A stretch of DNA of 64,000 nucleotides from assembly GCF_937616625.2 (NCBI RefSeq), contig NC_065571.1, positions 28,098,201 through 28,162,200 on the forward strand, written 5' to 3'. Numbering within the stretch: position 1 is the stretch's first letter; each line of letters starts with the position of its first letter. A program made the position numbers and the translations under genes. Below, one piece after another: positions 45,067 to 58,231 of this stretch. The notes beneath the pieces are model-generated. The model ran no database searches. It saw only the letters and a list, made by a program, of their open reading frames with translations, and was not told where the DNA came from. The stretch is from Mercurialis annua. Lineage: Eukaryota > Streptophyta > Magnoliopsida > Malpighiales > Euphorbiaceae.

Positions 45067-48000
45067 GTAACGTTTGTAAACATTTGGCTTAAATTGCTAA
45101 AAAGGTGAAACGTTTTATTTGTTTTATAACGTTTGTAAATGTTTGGCTTAAATTGCTAAAAAGGTGAAACGCTTGGATTTGTTTCGTAACGTTTGTAAAT
45201 GTTTGGCTTAAATTACTAAAAAGGTGAAACGCTTCCATTTGTTTCGGAACGTTTGTAAACGTTTGGCTTAAATAGCTAAATAGGTGAAACGTTTGGATTT
45301 GTTTCGTAACGTTTGTAAACGTTTGGCTTAAATCGCTAAATAGGCGAATTGTTTGGATTTGTTTCGTAGCGTTTGTAAACGTTTGGCTTAAATTGCTAAA
45401 AAGGTGAAACACTTGGTTTTGTTTCGTAACTTTTGTAAACGTTTGGCTTAAATCGCTAAAAATGTGAAACGTTTTGATTTGCTTCGTAACGTTTTTAACG
45501 TTTGGTTTTGTTTCATAATGTTTGTAAACGTCTGGTTTAAATGGCTAAAAAGATGAAACGTTTGGATTTGTTTCGTAACGTTTGTAAACGTTTGGCTTAA
45601 ATCGCTAAAAAGGTGAACTGTTTAGATTTGTTTCGTAACGTTTGTAAACGTTTGGCTTAAATCGCTAAAAAGATGAAACGTTTGGATTTGTTTCGTAATG
45701 TTTGTAAACGTTTGGCTTAAATTGCTAAAAAGGTGAAATGTTTAGATTTGTGTCGTAACGTTTGTAAACGTTTGGCTTAAATCGTTAAAAAGGGGAAACG
45801 TTTTGATTTGCTTCGTAACGTTTTAAACGTTTGGTTTTGTTTCATAATGTTTGTAAACGTCTGGTTTAAATCGCTAAAAAGATGAAACGTTTGGATTTGT
45901 TTCGCAACGTTTGTAAACATTTGGCTTAAATCGCTAAAAAGGTGTAATGTTTAGATTTGTTTCGTAACGTTTGTAAACGTTTGGCTTAAATCGCTAAAAA
46001 GGAGAAACGTTTGGATTTGTTTCGTAATAATTGTAAACGTTTGGCTTAAAATGCAAAAAAGGTGAAACTCTTGGATTTGTTTCGTACCGTTTGTAGACGT
46101 TTGGCTTAAATCGCTAAAAAAGCGAAATGTTTGGATTTGTTTCGTACCGCTTGTAAACGTTTCGCTTAAATTGCTAAAAAGGTGAAACGCTTGGATTTGT
46201 TTCGTAAAGTTTGTAAACTTTTGGCTTAAATTGATAATAAGGTGAAACGCTTGGATTTGTTTCGCAACGTTTGTAAACGTTTGGTTTAATTTACTAAAAA
46301 GGTGAAACGCTTGGATTTGTTTCGTAATGTTTGCAAAACGTTTGGCTTATATCGCCAAAAAGGTGAAACGCTTGGATTTGTTTCGGGACGTTTGTAAACG
46401 TGTGGTTTAAATCGCTTAAAAGGCAAAACGTTGGGATTTGTTTCGTAACGTTTGCAAAAAGTTTGGCTTATATCGCCAAAAAGGTGAAACGCTTGGATTT
46501 GTTTCGGGACGTTTGTAAACGTGTGGCTTAAATCGCTTAAAAGGCGAAACGTTGGGATTTGTTTCGTAACGTTTGTAAACGTTTGGCTCAAATCGCTAAA
46601 AAGGGGAAACGTTTGGATTTGTTTCGTAACGTTTGGCTTAAATCGCTAAAAAGGGGAAACGTCTAGATTTGTTTCGTATCGTTTGTAAACGTTTGACTTA
46701 AATAGCTAAAAAGGGGAAATGTTTGGATTTGTTTCGTAATCTTTGTAAACGTTTGGCTTAAATTGCTAAAGAGGTGAAATGCTTTGATTTGTTTCGTATC
46801 TTTTGTAAACGTTTGGCTTAAATTGCTAAAAAGGAGAAATCCTTGGATTTGTTTCATAACGTTTGTAAACATATGGCTTAATTCGCTAAAAAGGTGAAAC
46901 GTTTGGATTTGCTTCGTACCGTTTGTAAACGTTTGGTTTAAATCGCTAAAAAGGTGAAATGGTTGGACTTTTTTTGTAACGTTTATAAACGTTTGGCTTA
47001 ATTTGCTAAAAAGGTGAAACTCTTGGATTTATTTCGTAGCGTTTGTAAACATTGGGATTAAATTGGTAAAAAGGTGAAACGCTTGGATTTGTTTCGTTGC
47101 GTTTGTAAACGTTTGGCTTAAATCGCTAAAAAGGTGAAACATTTGGTTTTGTTTTCGTAGCGTTTGTAAACGTTTGGCTTCAATCGCTAAAAAGGTGAAA
47201 CGTCTGGATTTGTTTTGTAGCGTTTGTAAACGTTGCTTTAATTCGCTAAAAAGGTGAATTCTTTGGATTTGTTTCGTAACGTTTGGAAATGTTTGGCTTA
47301 CATTTCTAAAAAGGGGAAACGCTTGGTTTTGTTTCGTAACGTTTGTAAACTTTTCGCTTAAATCACTACAAATGTGAAACGTTTGGATTTGCTTCGTAAC
47401 GTTTTAAACGTTTTGTTTTGTTTCGTAACGTTTGTAAATGTTTAGTTTAAATCGCTAAAAAGGTGAAACGTTTAGATTTTTTTCGTAACGTTTGTAAACG
47501 TTTGACTTAAATCGCTAAAAAGGGGAAACGTTTGGATTTGTTTCATAACGTTTGTAAATGTTTGGCTTAAATCGCTAAAAAGGGGAAACGTTTGGATTTG
47601 TTTCGTAATGTTTGGCTTAAATCCCTAAAAAGGTGAATTGTTCAGATTTCTTTCGTAGCATTTGTAAACGTTTGGCTTAATTTGCTAAAAAGGTGAAACT
47701 CTTGGATTTGTTTTGTAACGTTTGTAAACGTTTGGCTTAAATTTCTAAACAGGTGAAACGCTTGGATTTCTTTCGTAACGTTTGTAAAAGTTTGGCTTAA
47801 ATTGCTAAAAAGGTAAAAAATCTGGATATGTTTCGTAACCTTTGTAAACGTTTGGCTTAAATTTTGGAAACGTTTGGATTTTTTTCTAACGTTTGTATAC
47901 TTTTGGCTTAAATTGCTAAAAAGGTGAAACGTTTGGATTTTTTCAGTAACGTTTATAAACATTTCGCTTAAATTGCTAAAAAGGGAAAACGCTTTGTTTT

Positions 48001-51000
48001 ATTTCGTAACGTTTGTAAACGTTTCGCTTAAATCGCTAAAAATGTGAAACATTTGGATTTGCTTCTTAACGTTTTAAACGTTTGGTTTTGTTTCGTAATG
48101 TTTGGAAACCTTTGGCTTAAATCGATAAAAAGAGGAAACATTTGGATTTGTTTCGTAACGTTTGTAAACGTTTGGCTTAAATCGCTAAAAAGGTGAAACG
48201 TTTGGATTTGTTTCGTAACGTTTGTAAATGTTTGGCTTAAATCGCAAAAAAGGGGAAACGTTTGGATTTGTTTCGTAACGTTTTGGTTATATCGCTAAAA
48301 AGGTGAATTGTTCGGATTTCTTTCGTAACATTTGTAAACGTTTGGCTTAAATTGCTAAAAAGGTGAAACTCTTGGATTTGTTTTGTAACGTTTTTAAAAG
48401 TTTGGCTTAAATTGCTAAAAAGGTAAAAAAATCTGGATATGTATCGTAACCTTTGTAAACGTTTGGCTTAAATTGTGTGAAACGTTTGGATTTGTTTTCC
48501 TAACGTTTGTATACTTTTGGCTTAAATTGCTAAAAAGGTGAAACGTTTGGATTTTTTTAGTAACGTTTATAAACGTTTCGCTTAAATCGCTAAAAAGGGG
48601 AAACATTTGGATTTGTTTCGTACCGTTTGTAAACGTTTGGCTTAAATCGCTAAAAAGGTGAAACGTTTGGATTTGTTTCGTGCCGTTTGTAAACGTTTGG
48701 CTTAAATTGCTAAAAGGGTGAAACGTTCGGATTTGTTTCCTAACGTTTGTAAACGTTCGGCTCAAAACGCTAAAAATGTGAAACGTTTGGTTTCGTTTCG
48801 AAACGTTTGTAGAACGTTTTGCTTAAATCCCTAAAAAGGTGAAATATTTGGTTTTGTTTTGTAACGTTTGTAAATGTTTGGATTTGTTTCGTAACGTTTT
48901 AAACGTTTGGTTTTGTTTCGTAATGTTTATAAACGTTTGGCTTAAATCGCTAAAAAGGCAAAACGTTTGGTTTTGTTTCGTAACGTTTGTAAACGTTAGG
49001 CTTAAATTGCTAAAAAGTTGAAATGTTTGGTTTTGTTTCGTAACGTTTGTAAACGTTTAGCTTAAATCGCAAAAAAGGTGAAACATTTGGTTTTGTTTCG
49101 TAACATTTGTAAACGTTTTTCTTAAATCGCTAAAAAGGTGAAACGTTTGGATTTGTTTCGTGACTTTTGTAAATGTTTGTATTCAATCGCTAAAAAGGGG
49201 AAACGTTTGGGTTTGTTTCGTAGTGTTTGTAAACGTTTGGCTTAAATCGCTAAAAATGTGAAACACTTGGTTTTGTTCCTATACGTTCGTAAACGTTTAG
49301 CTTAAATTGCTAAAAAGGTGAAACATTTGGTTTTGTTTGTAGCATTTGTAAACGTTTGGTTTAAATTGCTATAAACGTGAAATGCTTTGATTTGTTTCGT
49401 AATGTTTGTAACCGTTTGTCTTAAATCGCTAAAAAGGTGAAACATTTGGATTTTCTTTGTAACATTTAAAACGTTTGGATTTGTTTCGAAACGTTTGGAT
49501 TTATTTCGAAACGTTTGGATTTGTTTCGTAGCATTTGTAAACGTTTGGCTTCAATCACAAAAAAGGTGAAACGTTTGGATTTGTTTCGTAACGCTTGCAA
49601 ACATTTGACTTAAATTGCTAAAAAGGTAAAACGCTTGGATTTGTTTCGTTTTGTTTGTAAACTTTTGGCTTAAACTGCTAAAAAGGTAAAACATTTGGAT
49701 TTGTTTCATAACGTTTGAAAACGTTCGGCTTAAATCGATAAAAAGGTGAAACGTTTGGATTGTTAATGTAAGGTTTGTATATATTTGGCTTAAATAGCTA
49801 AAAAGGGGAAACGTCTGGATTTGTTTCGTAATATTTGAAAACGTTTGATTTAAATTGCTAAAAAGGCAAAACGCTTGGATTTGTTTCGTAATGTTTGTAA
49901 ACGTTTGGCTTAAATCGCTAAAAAGGTGAAACGTTTGGATTTGTTTTGTAGTGTTTGTAGACGTTTGGCTTAAATCGCTAAAAAGGTGAAATGTTTGGAT
50001 TTGTTTTCTAGCGTTTGTAAATGTTTGGCTTAAATCGCTAAAAAGGTGAAATGTTTGGATTTCTTTCGTAGCGTTTGCAGACGTTTGGCTTAAATTGCTA
50101 AAAAGATGAAACGTTTGGATTTGTTTCGTACCGTTTGTAAACGTTTGGCTTAAATTGCTAAAATGGTGAAACGTTTGGATTTATTTTGTACCGTTTGTAA
50201 ACGTTTGGCTTAAATTGCTAAAAAGGTGAAATGTTTGATTTGTTTCGTAACGTTTGTAAACGTTTGACGTAAATTGCTAAAAAAGGTGAAACGCTTGGTT
50301 TTGTTTCCTAACGTTTGTAAACGTTTGGCTTAAATCGCTAAAAATGTGAAACGTTCAGATTTGTTTCGTAACATTTTAAACGTTTGCTTTTGTTTCATTA
50401 TGTTTGTAAACGTTTGGCTTAAATCGCTAAACGTTTGGATTTGTTTCGTAACGCTTGTAAACGTTTGGCTTAAATCGCTAAAAAGGTGAAACGTTCGGAT
50501 TTGTTTCGTAACTTTGTAAACGTTTGGCTTAAATCACTGAAAAGATGAAATGTTGGATTTGTTTCGTAACGTTTGTAAACGTTTCGCTTAAATTTCTAAA
50601 AAGGTGAAACGTTTTATTTATTTCATAACGTTTGTAAACGTTAGGCTTAAATTGCTTAAAAGGTGAAACGCTTGGATTTGTTTCGTAACGTTTGTAAACG
50701 TTTAGCTTAAATTGCTAAAAAGGGGAAACGCTTGGATTTGTTTCGTAACGTTTGTAACGTTTTGCTTCAATGACTAAAAAGATGAAACGTTGGATTTGTT
50801 TCGTAACGTTTGTAAACATTTGGCTTAAATTGCTAAAAAGGTGAAACGTTTTATTTCTTTCATAACGTTTGTAAACATTTGGCTTAAATTGCTAAAAAGG
50901 TGAAACGCTTGGATTTGTTTCGTAATGTTTGTAAACGTTTGGCTTATATCACTAAAACGGTGAAACGCTTCCATTTGTTTCAGAACGTTTGTAAACGTTT

Positions 51001-54000
51001 GGCTTAAATAGCTAAATAGGTGAAACGTTTGGATTTGTTTCGTAACGTTTGTAAACGTTTGGCTTAAATCGCTAAAAAGGTGAATTGTTTAGATTTGTTT
51101 CGTAAAGTTTGTAAACATTTGGCTTAAATCGCTAAAAATGTGAAACGTTTTGATTTGCTTCGTAACGTTTCAAACGTTTGGTTTTGTTTCATAATGTTTG
51201 TAAACGTTTGGTTTAAATCGCTAAAAAGATGAAATGTTTGGATTTGTTTAGTAACGTTTGTAAACGTTTGGGATAAATCGCTAAAAAGGTGAAACGTTCG
51301 GATTTGTTTCGTAACGTTTGTAAACGTTTGGGTTAAATCACTGAAAAGGTGAAATGTTTGATCTGTTTCGTAATGTTTGTAAACGTTTGGCTTAAAGTGT
51401 TAAAAAGGTGAAACGTTTTATTTGTTTCATAACGTTTGTAAACGTTAGGCTTAAATTGCTTAAAAGGTGAAACGCTTGGATTTGTTTCGTAACGTTTGTA
51501 AACGTTTAGCTTAAATTGCTAAAAAGGGGAAACGCTTGGATTTATTTCGTAACGTTTGTAACGTTTTGCTTAAATGACTAAAAAGATGAAACGTTGGATT
51601 TGTTTCGTAACGTTTGTAAACATTTGGCTTAAATTGCTAAAAAGGTGAAACGCTTGGATTTGTTTCTTAACGTTTGTAAACGTTTGGCTTATATCACTAA
51701 AACGGTGAAACGCTTCCATTTGTTTCAGAACGTTTGTAAACGTTTGGCTTAAATAGCTAAATAGGTGAAACGTTTGGATTTGTTTCGTAACGTTTGTAAA
51801 CGTTTGGCTTAAATCGCTAAAAAGGTGAATTGTTTGGATTTGTTTCGTAAAGTTTGTAAACATTTGGCTTAAATCGCTAAAAATGTGAAACGTTTTGATT
51901 TGCTTCGTAACGTTTCAAACGTTTGGTTTTGTTTCATAATGTTTGTAAACGTTTGGTTTAAATCGCTAAAAAGATGAAATGTTTGGATTTGTTTAGTAAC
52001 GTTTGTAAACGTTTGGCATAAATCGCTAAAAAGGTGAAACGTTCGGATTTGTTTCGTAACGTTTGTAAACGTTTGGGTTAAATCACTGAAAAGGTGAAAT
52101 GTTTGATCTGTTTCGTAATGTTTGTAAACGTTTGGCTTAAATTGTTAAAAAGGTGAAACGTTTTATTTGTTTCATAACGTTTGTAAACTTTAGGCTTAAA
52201 TTGCTAAAAAGGTGAAACGCTTGGATTTGTTTCGTAACGTTTGTAAACGTTTGGCTTAAATTGTTAAAATGGGGAAACGCTTGGATTTGTTTCGTAACAT
52301 TTGTAACGTTTGTCTTAAATCACTAAAAAGATGAAACGTTGGATTTGTTTCGTAACGTTTGTAAACATTTGGCTTAAGTTGCTAAAAAGGTGAAACGTTT
52401 TATTTGTTTTATAACGTTTGTAGATGTTTGGCTTAAATTGCTAAAAAGGTGAAACGCTTGGATTTGTTTCGTAACGTTTGTAAATGTTTGGCTTAAATTA
52501 CTAAAAAGGTGAAACGCTTCCATTTGTTTCGGAACATTTGTAAACGTTTGGCTTAAATAGCTAAATAGGTGAAACGTTTGGATTTGTTTCATAACGTTTG
52601 TAAACGTTTGGCTTAAATCGCTAAATAGGTGAATTGTTTGGATTTGTTTTGTAACGTTTGGCTTAAATTGCTAAAGAAACACTTGGTTTTGTTTCGTAAC
52701 GTTTGTAAACGTTTGGCTTAAATCGCTAAAAATGTGAAACGTTTTGATTTGCTTCGTAACGTTTTAAACGTTTGGTTTTGTTTCATAATGTTTGTAAACG
52801 TCTGGTTTAAATCGCTAAAAAGATGAAACGTTTTGATTTGTTTCGTAACGTTTGTAAACGTTTGGCTTAAATCACTAAAAAGGTAAAATGTTTAGATTTG
52901 TTTCGTAACGTTTGTAAACGTTTGGCTTGAATCGCTAAAAAGATGAAACGTTTGGATTTGTTTCGTAACGTTTGTAAACGTTTGGCTTAAATCACTAAAA
53001 AGGTGAAACGTTTGGATTTGTTTCGTAACGTTAGTAAACATTAGGCTTAAATCGCTAAAAAGGTGAATTGTTTGGATTTGTTTCGTAACAATTGTAAACG
53101 TTTGGCTTAAAATGCTAAAAAGGTGAAACGCTTGGATTTGTTTTATAATGTTTGTAAACGTTTGGCTTAAATTGCTAAAAAGGTGAAACGCTTGGATTTG
53201 TTTCGTAACGTTTGTAAAAGTTTGGCTTAAATCGCCAAAAAGGTGAAACGGTACGATTTGTTTCGTGACGTTTGTAAACGCGTGGCTTAAATCGCTTAAA
53301 AGGCGAAACGTTGGGCATTGTTTCTAACGTTTGTAAACGTTTGGCTCAAATCGCTAAAAAGGTGAAACGTTTGGATTTGTTTCGTAAGGTTTGGCTTAAA
53401 TCGCTAAAAAGGTGAAACGTCTAGATTTTTTTTGTATCGTTTGTAAACGTTTGGCTTAAATAGCTAAAAAGGTGAAACGTTTGGATTTGTTTCGAAACCT
53501 TTGTAAACGTTTGGCTTAAATTTCTAAAGAGGTGAAAAGCTTTAATTTGTTTCGTATCTTTTGTAAACGTTTGGCTTAAATTGCTAAAAAGGAGAAATGC
53601 TTGGGTTTGTTTCACAACGTTTGTAAACATATGGCTTATATCGCTAAAAAGTTGAAACGTTTGGATTTGCTTCGTACCGTTTGTAAACGTTTTGTTTAAT
53701 TCGCTAAAAAGGTGAAACGCTTGGATTTATTTCGTAGCGTTTGTAAACGTTGGGCTTGAATTGCTAAAAAGGTGAAATGCTTGGATTTCTTTCGTTGCGT
53801 TTGTAAACGTTTGGTTTAAATTGCTAAAAAGGTGAAACACTTGGTTTTGTTTCGTAGCGTTTGTAAAACGTTTGGCTTCAATCGCTAAAAAGGTGAAACG
53901 TTTGGATTTGTTTCGTAACGTTTGTAAACGTGTGGCTTAAATTGCTAAAAAGGGAAAACGTTTGGATTTGTTTCCTAACGTTTGTAAACGTTTGGCTGAA

Positions 54001-57000
54001 ATCACTAAAATGGGGAAACAGTTAGATTTGTTTCGTAAGGTTTGGCTGAAATTGCGAAAAAGGTAAAACGTTTGGTTTTGTTTCGCTACGTTTGTAAACC
54101 GTCGGCTCAAATCGCTAAAAAAGTGAAACGTTTGGATTTGTTTCGTAGCGTTCGTAAACGCTTGGCTTAAATTGCTAAGAAGGTGAAACGCTTTAATTTG
54201 TTTCCGTAACGTTTGTAAACGTTTGGCTTAAATTACTTGAAAGGTGAAACGCTTGGATTTGTTTCATAACGTTTGTAAACGTTTTGCTTACATTGCTAAA
54301 AACTTGAAACGCTTGGATTTGTTTGGTAGCGTTTGGTAGCGTTTGTAAACATTTGGCTTAAGTCGCTAAAAAGGTGAAACGTTTGGATTTATTTTGTACC
54401 ATTTGTAAACGTTTGGCTTAAATTGCTAAAAAGGTGAAATGTTTGGATTTGTTTCGTGAAGTTTGTAAACGTTTGGCTTAAATTGCTAAAAAGGTGAAAC
54501 GCTCGGATTTGTTTCGTGACGTTTGTAAACATTTAACTTAAATTTTAAACGCTTGGATTTGTTTCGTTGCGTTTGTAAAGGTTTTGCTTAAATTGCTAAA
54601 AAGGAAAAACGTTTCGTTTTTGTTTCGTAACGTTTTTAAACGTTTGGCTTAAATTGCTAAAAATGTGAAACATTTTGATTTGTTTCGTAACGTTTGTAAA
54701 CGTTTGGCTTCAATCGCTAAAAAGGGGAATCGTTTAGATTTGTTTCGTATCGTTTGTAAACGTTTGACATAAATCGCTAAAAAGGCGAAACTTTTGGAAT
54801 TGTTTCATAACGTTTTAAACGTTTGACTTAAATCACTAAAATGGGGAAATATTTAGATTTGTTTCCTAACGTTTGTAAACGTGTGGCTTAAATTGCTAAA
54901 AATGTGAAACGTTTTGTTTTGTTTCGTATCGCTTGTAAACGTTCGAAATCGCTAAAAAGTGAAACACTTGGATTTGTTTTGTATCATTTGTAAACGTTTG
55001 GCTTAAATTGCCAAAAAGGTGAAACGCTTGGATTTGTTTTGTAACGTTTGTAAACATTTGGTTAAAATTGCTAGAAATGGAAACTCTTGGATTTGATTCA
55101 GAACGTTTGGAAACGTTTGGCTTAAATTGCTAAAAAGGTAAAACTCTTGGTTTTGTTTCGTAACGTTTGTAAAGGTTTGGCTTAAATCGCTAAAAATGTG
55201 AAACATTTGGATTTGTTTCATAACGTTTTAAACGTTTGGTTTTGTTTCGTAACATTTGTATATGTTTGGCATAAATCGCTAAAAATATTAAACGTTTGGA
55301 TTTGTTTCGTAACGTTTTAAATGTTTGGTTTTGTTTCGTAACGTTTGTAAACGTTTGGCTTAAATTGCTAAAAAAGGAAAACATTTGGATTTGTTTCGTA
55401 GCGTTTGTAAATGTTAGGCTTCAATCGCTAAAAAGGTGAAACGTTTGCATTTGTTTCTTAACGTTTGTAAACGTTCCGCTAAAATCGCTAAGAAGGTTAA
55501 ATGTTTGAATTTTTTTCGTAACGTTTGTAAACATATGGCTTCAATCGCTAAAAAGTTGAAACGTTTGGATTTGCTTCGTACCGTTTGTAAACGTTTGGTT
55601 TAAATCGCTAAAAAGGTGAAACACTTGGATTTGTTTCGTAACGTTTGTAAACGTTTGGCTTAATTTGCTAAAAAGGTGAAACGCTTGGATTTATTTCGTA
55701 GCGTTTGTAAACGTTGGGCATAAATTGCTAAAAAGGTGAAATGCTTGGATTTATTTCGTTGCGTTTGTAATAGTTTTGGCTTAAATTGCTAAAAAGGTGA
55801 AACACTTGGTTTTGTTTCGTAGAGTTTGTAAACATTTGGCTTAAATCGCTAAAAAGGTGAAACGTTTGGATTCGTTTCATACCGTTTGTAAACTTTAGGC
55901 TTAAACGGATAAAAAGGTGAAACGTTTGGATTTTTTTCGTAACGTTTGTAAACGGTTGGCTTAAATTGCAAAAAAGGTGAAACGCTTGGATTTGTTTCGT
56001 AACGTTTGGCTTAAATCGCTAACAAGGTGAAACGCTTGGATTTGTTTCGTAACGTTTGTATACATTTGGCTTATATTACTAAAAAGGGGAAACATTTGGA
56101 TTTGTTTCGTTACGTTCGTAAACGTTTTGCTTAAATTGCTAAAAAGGTGAAATGCTTGGATTTGTTTCATAACCTTTGTAAACATTTGGCTTAGATCGCT
56201 AAAAATATGAAACGATTGGATTTGTTTAGTGACATTTGTAAATGTTTGGCTTAAATGGCTAAAAAGGCGAAACGTTGGGATTGGTTTCGTAACGTTTTTA
56301 AACGTTTGACGTAAATCGCTAAATAGGTGTAACGTTTGATTTTGTTTCGTAGTTTGTAAACGTTTGGCTTAAATTGCTAAAAAAGTGAAACATTTGGATT
56401 TGTTTCGTAACGTAAATCGCTAAAAAGTTGAAACGTTTGAATTTGTTTCATAACCTTTGTAAACGTTTGGCTTAAATCGCTACAAAGGTGAAACGTTTGT
56501 CTTTTTTTGTAACATTTGGCTTATATTGCTGAAAAGGTGAAACGTTTGGATTTGTTTCATAACGTTTGTAAACGTTTGGCTTAAATTGCTAAAAAGGCGA
56601 AACGTTTGCCTTAAATTGCTAAAAATGTAAAACGTTTGGTTTTGTTTCGTAGCGTTTATAAAGGTTTGGCATAAATCACTAAAATGGTGACGCGTTTGGA
56701 TTTTTTCGTACCGTTTGTAAACGTTTGGCTAAAATCGCTAAAAAGGGGAAACATTGAGATTTGTTTCGTAACGTTTGTAAACGTTTCGCTCAAATTGCTA
56801 AAAAGATGTAACGTTTGGTTTTGTTTCGTAAAGTTTGTAAACGTTTGGCTTAAATTGCTAAACAGGGGAAACGTTTGGATTTGTTTCGTAACGTTTGTAA
56901 ACATTTGGCTTAAATCGCTAAAAAGGGGAAACGTTTGGATTTGTTGCGTTACGATTGTAAACGTTTTGCTTAAATCACTAAAAAGGCGAAACTTTTGGAT

Positions 57001-58231
57001 TTGTTTCGTAACGTTTGTAAACGTTTGGCTTAAATCGCCTAAAAGGTGAAACGTTTGGATTTGTTTCGAAACGTTTGTAAACGTTTGGCTTAAATTGCTA
57101 AAAAGGTGAAACGCTTGGATTTGTTTAGTAACATTTGTAAATGTTTAGCTTCAATTACTAAAAAGGTGAAATGCTTGGAATTGTTCTGGAAAGTTTGTAA
57201 ACGTTTGGCTTAAATTGCTAAAAATTTGAAACGCTTGGTTTTGTTTCGTAACGTTTGTAAACGTTTGGCCTAAATTTTTAAAAATGGGAAAGCTTTAGAT
57301 TGGTTTCAAAACATTTGTAAACGTTTGGCTTAAATCGCTAAAAACGTGAAACATTTGTATTTTTTTCGTAGCGTTCTTAAACGTTTGGCTTAAATCGCTA
57401 AAAAGGTGAAACATTTGGATTTGTTTTGTAACGTTTTAAACGTTTGGCTTAAATTGCTAAAATGGGGAGACATTTGAATTTTTTTTGTAGCGTTTGTAAA
57501 CGTTCGCTAAAATCGCTAAAAAGGTGAAACGTTTGGATTTTTTTGTAACGTTTGTAAACGTTCTGCTTAAATAGCTAAAAAGGTGAAACTTTTGGATTTG
57601 TTTCGTAACGTTTGTAAACGTTTGGCTTAAATTGCTAAAAAGGCAAAACGTTTGGATTTGTTTCGTAACGTTTGTAAACGTTTGGCTTAAATTGCTAAAA
57701 AGGAGAAACGCTTAGATTTGTTTCGTAATGTTTGTAAACGTTTGGCTTAAATCGCTAAAAAGGGGAAACGTTTGGATTTTTTTGTAGTGTTTGTAGACGT
57801 TTGTCTTAAATCACTAAAAAGGTGAAATGATTGGATTTGTTTCGTAGCGTTTGTAAATGTTTGTCTTAAATCGCTAAAAAGGTGAAACGTTTGGATTTGT
57901 TTTGTACCGTTTGTAAACGTTTGGCTTAAATTGCTAAAAAGGTGAAATGTTTGATTTGTTTTGTAACGTTTGTAAACGTTTGGCTTAAATTGCTAAAGAG
58001 GTGAAACATTTGGATTTATTTCCAAACCTTTGTAAATGTTTGGGTTAAATCGCTAAAAAGGTGAAATGTTTGGATTTGTTTCGTAACTTTTGTAAACGTT
58101 CCGCTTAAATCGATAAAAAAGGTGAAACGCTTGGATTTGTTTTGCAACGTTTGTAAACTTTTGGTTTAAATTGCTAAAAAGGTGAAACGCTTGGTTTTGT
58201 TATGTAACGTTTTTAAACGTTTGGCTTAAAT
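45067..58231. repeat. 60-bp satellite array, right block
   Basis: This continues the left block after the Tat-like insertion, with about 220 monomers. Long segments repeat with matching variants: 34849-35455 matches 48415-49021, and 45067 onward matches 52352 onward. So larger units of roughly 6.5-7.3 kb have been duplicated. The last monomers end at the copia LTR at 58232. Confidence 0.97.

Noticed and set aside
33738..57049. Many open frames of 60-120 codons with a repeated FSNLSQTFTNVTKQIQ-like 20-residue pattern, and mirrored frames on the plus strand
   Set aside because: The satellite unit is 60 bp, a multiple of three, so frames stay open by periodicity. They break at every indel and occur in several frames.
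33746..58231. Satellite read as a CRISPR-like array
   Set aside because: Repeats are contiguous with no unique spacers, and the context is a plant repeat region.
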